DNA of 64,000 nt from Zoroaster sp. YZ-2022 (lineage: Eukaryota; Echinodermata; Asteroidea; Forcipulatida; Zoroasteridae). A model generated the notes under the pieces. The model ran no database searches and was not told the DNA's origin. It saw only the letters and a list, made by a program, of their open reading frames with translations. Each line of letters begins with the position of its first letter. Positions within the stretch are counted from its first letter, which is position 1. Both the position numbers and the translations under genes were made by a program. The stretch is from positions 1,240,001-1,304,000 of the forward strand of contig CM055823.1 of assembly GCA_029582265.1 (NCBI GenBank), read 5' to 3'. Of this stretch, positions 23,121 to 34,615 are shown piece after piece.

Positions 23121-24575
23121 CAATCAATTTAACTGATCACGTACGACACTATGTTTACAGATAAATGAAAGCCGTGCACTTTGTTTGCATACAGTCGGAC
23201 AGAATGAGCTCATTAAGTTCTATCTTGATATTGAACTGCAGCAAAGAATATTGGGGGCGCCGAAAGCACGACCAAACTTCTTCTTTCGTATGATGATGAG
23301 CAGCTTAGAGTGCTAGTAGCTGCATACATCGGTTTGATGACATTAGTTGAAACAGGGTGGACCACGTGAAGGTTGTCATCTCCCACCCCACGACCAAACT
23401 AAATCAAATGGACAAATTTTCCAACCACTAAATATGCATAGCGCCCTCTATAGTTTGTATTTTTCGAGCCCAGGAATACTTTTCACTTCAACACCCGGAA
23501 GAAAAGGTCAAATTGGGGTCATGTCTGTGTAACTTTTGCTGTTTTTCAAGACCTGTCCGATGCAAGACTTACCCCTTGTAATTTTTATATTTTGTAGAAA
23601 ATGGGTATAATTTGCCAAAATCTTGATGACAAAAATTGCCAAGACATACCCCCTTGTAATTTTTATTCATATAATTGGCCCATTTAAAAAAAAAAAAATT
23701 GAGAACATTTGTAAAAAGTCTTGTACATTAATTTCAAAATTTTGGCAAATTATACAAATAAAATGTAAAAAGAAATCACAAAGGGCAAGTCTTGCAATGT
23801 TTTCTCTTGAAATTGACATAAAATTAATACAAACTTTTTTTTCACAAAAGCAAATTTAAAGAAAAGATTTCCAAGACTTATCCCTTTTGAATCTTTGATT
23901 CTGTTCATATGAGAGCAAGACTTACCCCTCAAATTCACAGAGGAGGAGAGGGGTAAGAGAAGGATAAGAAGTCACCATCTACCGATATCCACAAAATCAT
24001 ATACGAAACTGTTTTATTTAAAAACTGTATTTGGACATAAACAGGTGATACGACAAAATAAAATTGCAAGTGCTAGATACAATCATTTATCTTCATGTAA
24101 AAACAATTTGTTTAATAATGTACGAGTAATCATTTAAATGCAAAGCATTTAATAAATATATTTTAGCATAAGCTAGCATCTTCTGCAAAAAAATTCCAAG
24201 CAAGAAGCATTCAACAAGTTTCAACATTTACTCCTTTTTACTAATTAAAAAATCCAATAATTTTAGAATTACTAGCAAATTCTTCAAATTCATTTTTATA
24301 TCACATTAAACCATTACTTAATTTGATTCATTTGGATGATACAATCATTCATCTTCATGTAAAAACAATTTGCTGAATAAGGTATGAGTAATTATTGAAA
24401 TGCATCTACTCAATATATTTTAGCATAAGCCAACATTTTCCCAGCAAGAAGTATCAATACTTTCAGTTTCTTCAGTATTTTTACTCATTTAAAATTCCAA
24501 TAATTTTAGAATTTTTATATCACATTAAATCATTACTTAATTTGATTCATTTGGATGGTAGTAAATGATCACTAA
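23121..24575. other. Non-coding DNA, partly duplicated
   Basis: Phrases such as 'gataatcatttatcttcatgtaaaaacaattt' (split here as 'cattcatcttcatg' and 'taaaaacaattt') occur twice, about 24085 and 24340, indicating a diverged ~260-bp duplication. The block at 23600-23940 repeats 'caagacttacccc' four times. No gene is recognised. Confidence 0.5.
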
Positions 24576-24580
24576 CTTAA

Positions 24581-24790
24581 ATGGACAATATTGTCATGAT
24601 CAGAGCAGACTTTCAACATGGCATGGAAATTGGTGTCCTAGTTAAAGATGAACAAAAATAACTTGCTCATTTATGCAGCAGCATCGGTAATAATTATGAC
24701 CTCATGTGGTGTATTATTTCACTCATCAAGTTAATCGAAAACTAGCACTCTGATTTCCATGCCCTGTTGATCATCATGAAATTTTCCCTA
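24581..24790. mobile_element. MITE family M1 (decayed copy)
   Basis: TTAA at 24577-24580 and the left end ATGGACAATATTGTCATGATC are clear. The right end, 'gttgatcatcatgaaatttt', is degraded. The interior matches 22164-22354. Confidence 0.75.
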
Positions 24791-24817
24791 AAAATTACCA
24801 AAGGTGTCACTCCTTAA

Positions 24818-25269
24818 CCCTAACCCCTCTAGGTATTCTGGCTTGGAACTTTCCTTAATCCTCAAATCCTCCGGTGAATTTGTGTCAACATATTCAAAAA
24901 GAATCATGCATTTTCGTTGATCTTTCATTTTCAGCACTTATGGCCTGTACTTCTTGCCAGGTAGTAATTTTGTCCCATTTGAAGAGGTGAAAGTACCAGT
25001 TTCCAAAAGTAAAACTTGTAGCTTTGCATGGTGAGGATGATAAGTAAGACTAGTTGCGGTGACACCATGTGGAATCTCAATTGAGTAGTAATTAGTTCTG
25101 AAAAGAACTGGAGGTTGTACCTCCAGTTCTTTTCAGAACTACAGGTGTAATTACTACTCAATTGAGATTCCACATGGTGTCACCGCAATTAGTCTTACTT
25201 AGTTTCCAAAAGTGATGAATTTAAAAAAGTGTCCTTTTGAGGATTTTGGAGGATATGGGGTAGTTAGGG
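24818..25269. mobile_element. TTAA-flanked MITE family M2 with nested inverted H1 pair
   Basis: TTAA at 24814-24817 and 25270-25273 flank CCCTAACCCCTCTAGG at the left and a right end finishing TAGTTAGGG. The M2 family is marked by CCCTAAC termini and internal 'atcctcaaatcctcc' / 'gaggattttggagga'. A ~160-bp palindrome built from H1 sequence is inserted inside it. Confidence 0.82.
25041..25201. repeat. ~160-bp near-perfect palindrome of element H1
   Basis: The left arm 'taagtaagactagttgcggt...agttcttttc' and the right arm, its reverse complement ending 'gcaattagtcttactta', match over roughly 75 bases each, with a few bases between. Each arm is the 3' part of the H1 repeat seen at 11600-11694 and 40420-40502. 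Confidence 0.92.
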
Positions 25270-25279
25270 TTAAGTACAA

Positions 25280-26150
25280 ATAATGATTAATTATAACATT
25301 GCATGATCATTCTATCTAGTTCACTAAGTGCAATTTTATGAATTATTGGAGAAGTGGACATTTCCCCTAAGATCACTACAATCAAATTAATAAATTGCTG
25401 TTCCACAGTGCAGATTCGACAAGGAGGTCAAGGTTGATCACCTCAGTTATTTTTACATGACCAAATGTGACAGTCTGTGAAAATGAATCACAAGTCGCAA
25501 ATTTGAAATTTTGTGATTGCTATGTAGGTTATATATTTTATTGATTAAAATTGACATAAATTTCAATCAATAAAATATTAAACTCAATGATTTTTTTTGT
25601 GAGTAAAGGTCGTTTCATTTCTATCATTTGTTTTCTTTTTGAATGGGACCTCAAACAAATACCAAACACCTCTAACAAATACCAAATTAAATCTGATGGT
25701 GTACTCTTTCCAACCACATAGAAATCTCAATTTTTCAAATTTGCGACTTGTGACTCATTTTAACAGAGCGGGTCACAAATAAACTATAATATTGGCAATG
25801 ATGGCAAAACTATTCTAAAAGATTTTGTTTACTCTCTTTGAATAAATAAATAAATATATATCAAATAAATCAAACTGTGAATGTTTCAGCTTATTATGTT
25901 GTGTTGTTTACAAGAAAATAGTAAAATTACCTTCAGATATTTTCTTCTCGTACGAATGTGGATTTCAGGATCAAGTACTCTTTCCTAAATTTAAACTAAA
26001 AATAGTCTTTTCTTAAAAATGAAAGAACCTCAGAGAAAAATATATTTCTAATAAAGATTAAAACCATCATTAGCCAAGTAGTACATGAATATTTTAAGAA
26101 ACTCACATGACTTCTTGTTTTTAAATTACATCAGATTTGACATTAAAGGG
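25280..26150. other. AT-rich non-coding DNA
   Basis: No transposon ends, tandem repeats or exon-like frames were recognised. Confidence 0.4.
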
Positions 26151-26157
26151 AAGATAC

Positions 26158-26519
26158 ATTAAGGCAAAAAACAAGTCTCAAGGTTCTACTCATTGGATGG
26201 CTTCCAAAATCAGTGCAGTGATGCAACTTTTTTACTAATCATTTTTTGCAAACAAGTGAAATATGTGACAGTTATTGGAACCAGATCAAATTTGCCAAAA
26301 ACAAAGTAGGGTGGCTAAGAGAGGGGTCACAAATTGGACAAATATTCTTATGCTGTAAAAATTTTTTTTTAACACAAAGCAATCAATCGAGCAAATTTGG
26401 CTGTAATTGGATATCGTTTCATAGCAAACAAAAAACTAAAACTGCTGATGAGTGGCAGAGTGGGTGTGAGGTAATATGCACAGAGACCACAAACAGGAGA
26501 CTTTTCTTTATGGCCTTAT
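26158..26519. mobile_element. MITE family M3 (copy 2)
   Basis: Ends TTAAGGCAAAAAACAAGTCTC and (right) 'gagacttttctttatggcct' are imperfect inverted repeats. The interior 'caaagtagggtggctaagag' and 'tatcgtttcatagca' match 12082-12405. Confidence 0.8.
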
Positions 26520-26754
26520 GTTGAATACTTATCTTTTCTCAATATTATAATATTACAGATCATGAACATAGCAAATTATTGTTTACCAGTCTACAACATA
26601 ATACATGTTATCAAACAAATTCTTTATCAAAAGCATCCTTTAAAAAATCAGGTAACTAAAAGCATCCTTTATCAATTCAGTAATAAGTATACCACTGCAA
26701 GCTTCTAATATTTAATTTTGCCGACATCATCCTGGTAAGGTTAGTTTAAAGCAG

Positions 26755-27070
26755 GGCTACCACGTGCAGGTCCCAGGATACCAGCCCCACGCGCCTTTCG
26801 GGTCTTCGGGCCCATCGTCCTACACAAAGTGTAGCTTTCCGGTCCACCCCCCGAAGGGAGCGCCCTACCTAATCAGCAACGGCCCCTTTCTCTCTGATTG
26901 CAGAAAGGAGCTCCTACTGTTCGTCGACCATTTGTGATCACATCGATACCACTGCTCCTATACCGGAGGTGCAGGCCCGATGCACCTTTAAGATCGACAG
27001 CCAGCTGAGACTGAGTTTACCCTGGCCAGTAGTAGGACCCCACATGCCTCGAATGCTATGTGTCCAGGCC
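26755..27070. other. GC-rich island of unknown nature next to minisatellite
   Basis: The composition jumps sharply compared with the flanks. The block holds several short GC hairpins ('cgggtcttcgggcccatcg', 'ccccccgaaggg') and the stretch 'ctacacaaagtgtag'. Neither strand gives a recognised protein or structural RNA. It could be transposon-derived or a CpG-rich regulatory block. Confidence 0.45.
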
Positions 27071-27845
27071 CCTTTCGCACCTGTATCGCCGCACCACCTG
27101 TATCGCCGCACCTCACATATCGCCGCACCACCTGTATCGCCGCACCACCTGTATCGCCGCACCACCTGTATCGCCGCACCACCGGTATCGCCGCACCAAC
27201 CGTATCGCCGCACCACCCGTATCGCCGCACCACCCGTATCGCCGCACCTCACGTATCGCCGCACCACCTGTATCGCCGCACCACCTGTATCGCCGCACCA
27301 CCCGTATCGCCGCACCACCTGTATCGCCGCACCTTACGTATCACCGTATCGCCGCACCACCCGTATCGCCGCACCACCCGTATCGCCGCACCACCCGTAT
27401 CGCCGCACCACCTGTATCGCCGCACCACCTGTATCGCCGCACCACCCGTATCGCCGCACCACCCGTATCGCCGCACCACCTGTATCGCCGCACCTTACGT
27501 ATCACCGTATCGCCGCACCACCCGTATCGCCGCACCACCCGTATCGCCGCACCACCCGTATCGCCGCACCACCTGTATCGCCGCACCACCTGTATCGCCG
27601 CACCTCACGTATCGCCGCACCTCACGTATCGCCGCACCACCTGTATCGCCGCACCACCTGTATCGCCGCACCACCCGTATCGCCGCACCACCCGTATCGC
27701 CGCACCACCCGTATCGCCGCACCACCCGTATCGCCGCACCACCTGTATCGCCGCACCACCTGTATCGCCGCACCTCACGTATCGCCGCACCACCTGTATC
27801 GCCGCACCACCTGAATCGCCGCGCCACCCGAATCGTCGCATCACC
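27071..27845. repeat. 17-bp minisatellite (GTATCGCCGCACCACCT), ~45 units
   Basis: Near-perfect 17-bp units differ at the last bases (ccacct, ccaccc, cctcac). Because 17 is not a multiple of three, every frame on both strands stays open and gives 17-residue periodic peptides. These are not proteins. A shortened unit ('gtatcacc') appears twice, 161 bp apart, showing a higher-order block of nine units plus the short one. Confidence 0.95.
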
Positions 27846-28405
27846 GAATTGTCGCCAAACCCAAATCGTCACCGAATTGGAATCAGCGCAATATTTTTAA
27901 GGATCCCACTTCCTGTGCGTGTGAGATTACTTGCAATGGTGTACCAAAAAATATAATAACTTAGGCCTACTTTACATCACTTACAATCTTATTTACATAA
28001 AATATGAAACTCAACATGGATTATACTTCCAGTCTGTCTCAGCTGTTGAAGACTCGGATGTTACTTCTTCAAACAAAACAGCAAGGGTGGTAGGCCTTGG
28101 GAGGGTTGGTCTGCAAACTCCATCAGCTAATAATTGTTATAAAAAGATTAGGAATGGAAACCAATAATTCAAGTTTATATTGCAGATCAAGATAATAGGT
28201 TAGCAAAATGTGATTTTCACATCTGCTGCTGAACTGAATTCATTTACTTGTGGTCCCCAGTAGAAGCCCACACTTTTTTTAGAGATACAAAAAAAAATTT
28301 AAATGGTCTAAATTTTGACCAAGATAATAGTGTTATTTAAAAAAAAATACATTTTTTAGTGACCTTGCGTACATCTTTGATCTGTGACTTAGATCTGTGA
28401 TTTTG
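27846..28405. other. Non-coding DNA downstream of minisatellite
   Basis: Nothing is recognised apart from decayed edge units of the minisatellite to about 27890. Confidence 0.4.
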
Positions 28406-28409
28406 AGAG

Positions 28410-28690
28410 TGAAAATTTCGTCAAAAGGTTGATAGACCTATACCTGCCAAGGTATGTTTAGTGCACTTAAAAAAAAACTGTCAAACCTTGCATGTAGTAA
28501 GTACATTTACAGGTCAAAATGGGTCGACTGTTTTTGACTGGTAAAAGCATTATCTTGTATTGTTGAGGGTGGTCAAAATGAAAATAAAAACCAGTCAAAA
28601 ATACACCTGTGTGCACATTTGGGTCAACAGGCAGTTGACTGGTTTTGAACACTATAGGTACTTGCCACTAAAGTTCAGCAAAGGCGGCAT
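28410..28690 (+). mobile_element. Member of TTAA MITE family M4 (copy 1, 5' part decayed)
   Basis: The stretch from 'ctgccaaggtatgtttagtg' through 'aaaccttgcatgtagtaagt' and 'gttgactggttttgaacact' matches the element at 39599-40284 and the copy at 44070-44357. Confidence 0.75.
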
Positions 28691-28694
28691 ACAT

Positions 28695-28860
28695 CCAAGG
28701 GGATATATGGGTAGAATTTCGTATCCGACCACCACTTTTTCTCATTTAATATAACCAATAATGTAATCTTACCTACCCAGTAAGGTGGAGAACATATGGA
28801 TGAAGATGGAAATACTTCAAATTAGCCTATTCCAGGATATTTATTTCATGAAAAATCAGG
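28695..28860 (+). repeat. Dispersed repeat R1 (copy 3)
   Basis: 'cgtatccgaccaccactttt' to 'ggatatttatttcatg' matches 3644-3760 directly and 10010-10120 inverted. A related end lies at 29118-29275. Confidence 0.75.
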
Positions 28861-29520
28861 CATTTGGGTATACAATGACTTCCTCAGTCATGTCAGTCTG
28901 ATCTTGTGATCTCCCCATTAGTGACCAACACGGTCATTGTAGATGCGAAGTGGCAACTATAAGATCCGTCTATTTTCTGAAGGGGAGGATTTTTTAGAAA
29001 GGAAATAAAGTCCAAAACCATCAAAAGTGGATATAAAAGATTGTTTTCACTTTCTGTACCCCGAAAAATCGATAGAATAATTTTTAACTGGAAAAATAAA
29101 ATTCCCTAAAAACTCTTAAAAAGTGGTGGTCAGATACGACATTCTTCTCCACCCTCTCCCTCCACTTTTCATCACGGATTTACACCAGTGCTTACTAGGT
29201 AAGCAATTTCATATTACATTATTGGTTATATTGAATGATAAACTTGGCGGTCGGATACAACATTCTACCCCTTTGGACTTTTCCCACATAGGCCCAACAT
29301 GTATGTTTCCACACATGCCTACTTATTCACCCCACCCCCCCACACACACACACCATCAGAGATTATTACAATACATGTCATCGTAAATCTTACTATATCT
29401 AAAAATGATGCTTCACATCTGCAAGCAGAAATTGTTCAAGAGTATTAGGCCTAGATCTAATGTATCATTTACAGAAATACATTTTGGCATTGTACAATCC
29501 AAAATCCCTGCTAAGCCATG

Positions 29521-30263
29521 AACCCTAACACTCCTCAATCCTCCAAAATCCTCATTGCAGTTTTGGAGGATTTTGGAGGATCGAGGATGAATGGTGTTTG
29601 AAAAACATGAGGATTTTGGAGGACTGGTGTGGTAGGAGTTGCTGGAATGTGGTACTATTTAATTTTCATTTTTCTCACTCGGCAAGGTACTGGTACTCCA
29701 TCTGTTTCACAGTGCTGTACATACATACATGCAGCCATGTCAAAAAAATTATTTAAAAAAAAAAAATTAATAAATAAATATAAAATTAAAAAATTAAAAA
29801 AATTAAATTAAAAAAAATTATATATATATATATATAAAAAAAAAATTAAAAAAATATATTAATTTTTTTTTTTTTTTAAATACATAAATGAATAAATGAA
29901 AAAAATCCCAACCCCTACCCTACCCTATACCATTCCCTACCCATCCGTCCCTACCCCACTCCCTTTCCTCAAGGCAATGATTATGATTGCTTGAATACGA
30001 CTGCAATAACGCATAGTCAATTCAATGGTACACGTATGAGCCATTTCCTCCCTCCCCTTCCCCTTCCCAGCACTGTTTTTATGGTTGGAGGATTTTGGAG
30101 GATTTTGGAGGATTGAGGTGAGCACCACTTATTTTGAACATAGTGCAACATTTTGGAGGATTTTGGAGGATTGAGGATGAATGCATTTTTTGGGGTACGG
30201 CAATCGGAGGATTTTGAAGGATTGAGGATGGTACCCAGCAACTAGGGTCTAGTGCGTTAGGGT
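29521..30263. mobile_element. MITE family M2 copies with internal AT-rich block
   Basis: The region begins CCCTAACACTCCTCAATCC and ends with GCGTTAGGG before TTTTAA, and carries at least eight 'gaggattttggagga' type phrases. The middle (29745-29890) is a low-complexity A/T tract. It is probably two M2 copies or one copy with internal amplification. Confidence 0.6.
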
Positions 30264-31036
30264 TTTAATTAATGTTGGTTAGATGTATATAAATATACTT
30301 TTGTATTATTTTATAAATAGATAATTGGCTGTTGCAAACTGCTTACCAACCTAAAGGACCCGTATTATATAAATGCAAAATAATAGTTTCTGGCCTTACA
30401 TCTCAAACTTAAAGGGTTCTTTCTCTGAGAAAGAACTTGCTAAGGTTCAAAATATAACTGAAGCCAATAACTACTATTTTACATTCATACTATTTTATTA
30501 ATTAATTCTTTTCTAGAAGAATGTTAAAAGCAAATATCAATTTTATATTAATCCAGGATAAAATAAGTTGGATACAATAATGAAATAAAATCTTCAGTTG
30601 CAACCCATATAAACCCACGAGAACACTGTTTTATTCATATAAATGTTACTTTTTAATCAGATTTTTGGTTTCATAAGGCAATTGAAAGGTTGTCATGGAA
30701 TAGTATGCTAAAATTTCAACCTGTATGTAAACATGAGAAAGTACTTTAAATTAATTGCTTCCCTATCACTGTTTTAAAATAGACTGGTGCCCCAACGACG
30801 GTATACAGGTAATCTGCACAAGTCAGAATGCCATGCTGTTTCACAAAAACAAATTTTCAGGGGCATGTACAGAGGAGTTAACGCTCTCAAATTATTTTTT
30901 GAGTATTTTTTCCTTGTTTCTTATAGGTTGGTACATATTTTGAGGGGGCATCTAAAAACAATTTTGTGTTAACACCCCCCTACTACTACTGGCTGCGTGC
31001 AGTCACCTCAACGGACCAGCCAGTCTCTAAACAAAA

Positions 31037-31076
31037 CCAACGGCCCTTTTCAGGGCCACCACACGTTCAAAAGAGA
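31037..31076 (+). ncRNA. Histone-type mRNA 3' stem-loop and downstream element, orphan
   Basis: The stem-loop GGCCCTTTTCAGGGCC (31042-31057), preceded by CCAAC and followed by ACCAC, is the form used by animal replication-dependent histone mRNAs: a 6-bp stem, a 4-base loop and A-rich flanks. A purine-rich CAAAAGAGA follows at 31068-31076, where the U7-binding histone downstream element would lie. In a histone gene this directs processing without a poly(A) tail and SLBP binding. No histone coding sequence is visible upstream on this strand, so it is a relic or transposed 3' end. Confidence 0.75.
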
Positions 31077-31089
31077 GATTACATATCAT

Positions 31090-31525
31090 GTCCTTAATTA
31101 AATTTATTCAAATAATATCATGCAAGGTTTTAAACGTTACGGGTAAAAACGACACACCAAAATAATATTTTTTTTAATTTGATTTTCTTAACCCTAACTC
31201 CCTAGACAACAAATCCAGTTGGAGGATTTTGAAGGATTTTTATTGTTTTAATACAATGCCTAGGGAGTTAGGGTTAAAAATTGGGAATTTTCATATAATT
31301 TTAAAGCCAGGGAAACTTAATTTATTCTAATAATGTTTTCTTAGGTTTTCAAAAGTTACAGGTAAAAACGACACACAAATTCAAATTTTTAAAATTTTAT
31401 TTTCTTAAAAATTGGGAATTTTCATATAGGCTAATTTTAAAGCCTAGGAAATTCAACTTAATTTATTCTAATAATATTTTCTAAGGTTTTCAAAAGTTAC
31501 GGGTAAAAACGACACACCAAAATTC
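31090..31525. repeat. Tandem repeat, ~130-bp unit, three copies
   Basis: Each unit contains 'gttacgggtaaaaacgacac' (or 'gttacaggtaaaaac') and 'aaaattgggaattttcatat'. The first unit is interrupted by an 82-bp M2 MITE. The second unit shows the uninterrupted site. Confidence 0.88.
31192..31273. mobile_element. TTAA-flanked MITE family M2, 82 bp
   Basis: CCCTAACTCCCTAG at the left and CTAGGGAGTTAGGG at the right are perfect inverted repeats, flanked by TTAA at 31188-31191 and 31274-31277. The neighbouring repeat unit has the empty site with a single TTAA at 31404-31407 in the same context (ttttcTTAAaaattggg), which proves the insertion and the 4-bp duplication. Confidence 0.95.
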
Positions 31526-31543
31526 CATTTCTTAAATATACGA

Positions 31544-31595
31544 GTACGAGTTGGTTGGGGTACGAGTTGGTTGGGGTACGAGTTGACTCGAATTC
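31544..31595. repeat. Three 18-bp direct repeats (GTACGAGTTGGTTGGG)
   Basis: The direct repeats come just before a stretch (31600-31990) that is less AT-rich and holds two CACGTGAT/ATCACGTG-type E-box-like sites (about 31829 and 31972). This could be a promoter, but no transcript start can be placed. Confidence 0.6.
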
Positions 31596-31999
31596 TACGT
31601 TACACATCACTTTCACGCAGGCGACCATTTTCGAATTTAGATATACAAAAAAATTCTAGACTGAATACTTGTCTTATTTTACACTGACGAATTATTAATA
31701 CTTACTAATTAGTCAGATTTTGATATTTTTACTTGCCGTTTACTTATTTTTTCGATGTTTATCGATTGATAACATAACGACTTACCTTTTCACTCGTGAC
31801 GGTTTTCTAGTTTGTATATAATGCGCGCAAATCACGTGGTCTTGCGGTCGAGTGACTCGACTCGCTGCGTACCATGCATGTAGAAAAGGAAGCCGGAACC
31901 AGTCGAAACTAAAACGCCCTCATCGAAGGGTTATCAAACTGTCAACCACTTGCGCATGTGCAATGCTATTCCCACGTGATTTGTTTTTAGTTTCGTAGA

Positions 32000-33900
32000 G
32001 GATGGAAATAGAAATAGGCCTATCATGAATTATTCATTGTTACAAATGTTATTTAGGGTAATTATCAAAATACTGCCTTAAAGGTGCAAAATCATTCCCC
32101 ATATGTTACAGAATATTGGTTGCATCTAATTGGTAACGCCAAACAAATAAAACGTATTTTGGGGGATATATTTTGTAAAATGTAATATTTGATGGAAAAA
32201 GGTTTGATGCAATTCTGAAACAATTTTGGGACATTACTTTTTCTTTACATGGTCACAATATTGCGATGTATTGACAACATTGTTGGAGTCTTTGCATAAA
32301 ATTTAATACGTTAATCGGTTATGATTGCCAAATTTGACAAATTTACATGTATATCTTGCAAATAAAAACTTTATCCTTGATAATTTGGTTTCTTCAAGTG
32401 AAATAAACATTTCAAGGCATGAACTTATCTACTCGAAACATTTCAAGGCACTTTACCATAGTACCAGTAATATACTAACAATTTTAAGGCACTTATCTTT
32501 GCTAAATATTTCAAACCATGATTATATGGGAAGGTACAACTTTGGTAATTACATGATTAGCAAATTGACAAATTATTATTTAAAAACTTACTTGGTGTAA
32601 AGTTTGAGGAAAATAATTATATCTAAAAACTGAAGTGCTTTTCCTATTGTGATAAAACTTTCACAGGTCACTTTTATTATATATTTCTTGATAACAAGAG
32701 GTTTGATATGAACATACATAACCAAATTGTTGTAACTTCCCTTTACATTAAAAACAAACATTTCAAGGCATATTTGATTTATTCCTACACTATACTATCA
32801 AATGTTTCTTACAGTTCAAGTCTTCTTTATAAATTATTTTGATTTTATATAAAAATAATGGATGGATCGTTCATAGTATTTCATAAATATAAACATCTGT
32901 ATTGACACACTGGTACAATAGACAATTAATATTCAATTAAACATGAATATTAGGTATAGATAATATTAAAAATATAGACAGCGAATATTCAATATGTAAA
33001 CCATGAATATTAGGTAATATATAAAGAAAATCAATACAATTATTATACAGACTGTCTTCATAGGACAAGTAAACATTAGGCATAAGAAATAAATGTGTCT
33101 CATTGGGAAAGATTAATAAACATGGTTTTGCCAAATAAGACACTCAATTTTTATATATATACTAATTTTACCATTTTACACTAATTTCACCATGCATAAT
33201 TCTGTTAATTAATTTGAAGATCACCCTAAAATAAATTGTGAGAATGTTTTTATAATCTGTTGCATCCTGTTTAGGAAAAACCAAGAAACAAGCAACAAAT
33301 GGAATATTGTTTCTTCTTTACTCGGTCATTTTAGTGTAGTGCTTGGAACTATTTATATATTTTATTTCTTTAATTTTTAATCTGGGGAAACCGTCAGTGA
33401 AACACTGAATATTTGCTAGCCTTTAACCAAAACTTTCACGGTGAGTTAACCAGTCAGCAAATGGCACAATGTGTAGAAGTTTTCAATCAAAAAGCATCAA
33501 TAAAGTTCCCGCAATGATTGTTTAATAACCAATATGGCAAAAAGACTGTAGTTTCAGTCGGTTAACCATCCCAGCACTATTTTTGAGATTTGACTCAAAG
33601 CTGAGAAATGGCATTAACAAAAGTTTATGAAGAAATGTAAATTACAAAATTGTCAATAGCAAAAGTTGTCAATTACCAAACCTTATTGGTCAATCCATAC
33701 TGTATGATTGACAGGTGTATTACATAGTACATCAGGCAAAATATACAAATACTGTGTAAATGTAACATTGTCCCTACCTTGTATTAATTTTGAAAGACAT
33801 TATCTTTGAAAATGTTATCTAACACATAAATATATGCAAGTAAATTAAATGAATATAACACTATTTAGGAATTTATAAATGCCCTTTGAATCTTTGGTAA
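32000..33900. other. AT-rich intergenic DNA
   Basis: No exon, transposon end or tandem array was found, except three 'catttcaaggca' repeats (32408-32775). It lies downstream of the WD40 gene's 3' end. Confidence 0.45.
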
Positions 33901-34013
33901 AATAGTTAAAGCTACACATTTCCTCTGCTTCCACTTCCCATAAGTGTTAGTCCAGCTACTTGTGAATAAAGCTACATGAAACTAAAGATGATATGAAAGT
34001 AAATTTTGTCGCT

Positions 34014-34615
34014 TCATTTGTAAAAGATTTTTCCTACTGCATTGTACATCCTTAAGAAATTGACATAGCCATTGTCAAATCCAACAATAGCACTCTGATT
34101 ATCAGGAGAGAAGTCATAGGATGTGACCTTAGCTAACTGCAGCATGAACTTGCCGACAAGCTGACCAGCACCAGCCTTGGAGGAATGTAGGGCACCATCA
34201 GTGACATGATTGACCATGATCCCCTGCAACTGATTCAAGAGAGGTCTGCTGGGGTTGACGTAGCCCTGCGCAGGAACCAGCATCCCATCATAAGCTCCTG
34301 GCATGCAAATCATCTCCAATGGCTTCTCCAGATTCTTGCTGAAGACTTGTATGCTGCCATCAAAGGACTGACTCCTCTGACCTTTGACCTTTACCATGGA
34401 GCATATTCTGCATTTTGGTGGCAGCACCAGCACTCCTGCCACGCCTCTGTTGGAACACAATGCAGCTGTCCAGCAGAAACCCAACTTGGTGAAATCGACT
34501 GACAATATTCTAACTTGCTGAAATTCACAATAGAGGCCCTTTTCTGGTCATCGGTCATCTGGAAGGACAGTGTGACCAACAATGTTCTTTCAGCATCCAA
34601 TGCAGCAGGAGTGAC
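34014..34615 (-). CDS. WD40-repeat gene, copy A: last exon(s)
   Basis: An acceptor (ctcag|gtc) at 34615 opens a frame reading VTPAALDAERTLLVTLSFQM and TDDQKRASIVNFSKLEYCQ. The next part is open in a shifted frame: SFDGSIQVFSKNLEKPLEM, a serine/glutamine-rich middle, then KVTSYDFSPDNQSAIVGFDN and NGYVNFLRMYNAVGKIFYK before a stop at 34014. 'YDFSPDNQSAIVGFDNGYV' is a WD40-type blade. The frame change near 34400 lies in a repetitive 'aaaggtcaaaggtcag' stretch and is either a sequencing indel or a real lesion. I do not recognise the orthologous family. The second copy at 58.3 kb lacks this exon. Confidence 0.6.

Noticed and set aside
27058..27956. Several ~280-298-codon proline/histidine/arginine-rich ORFs
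   Set aside because: A stop-free 17-bp minisatellite opens every frame. Overlapping frames on both strands are equally long.
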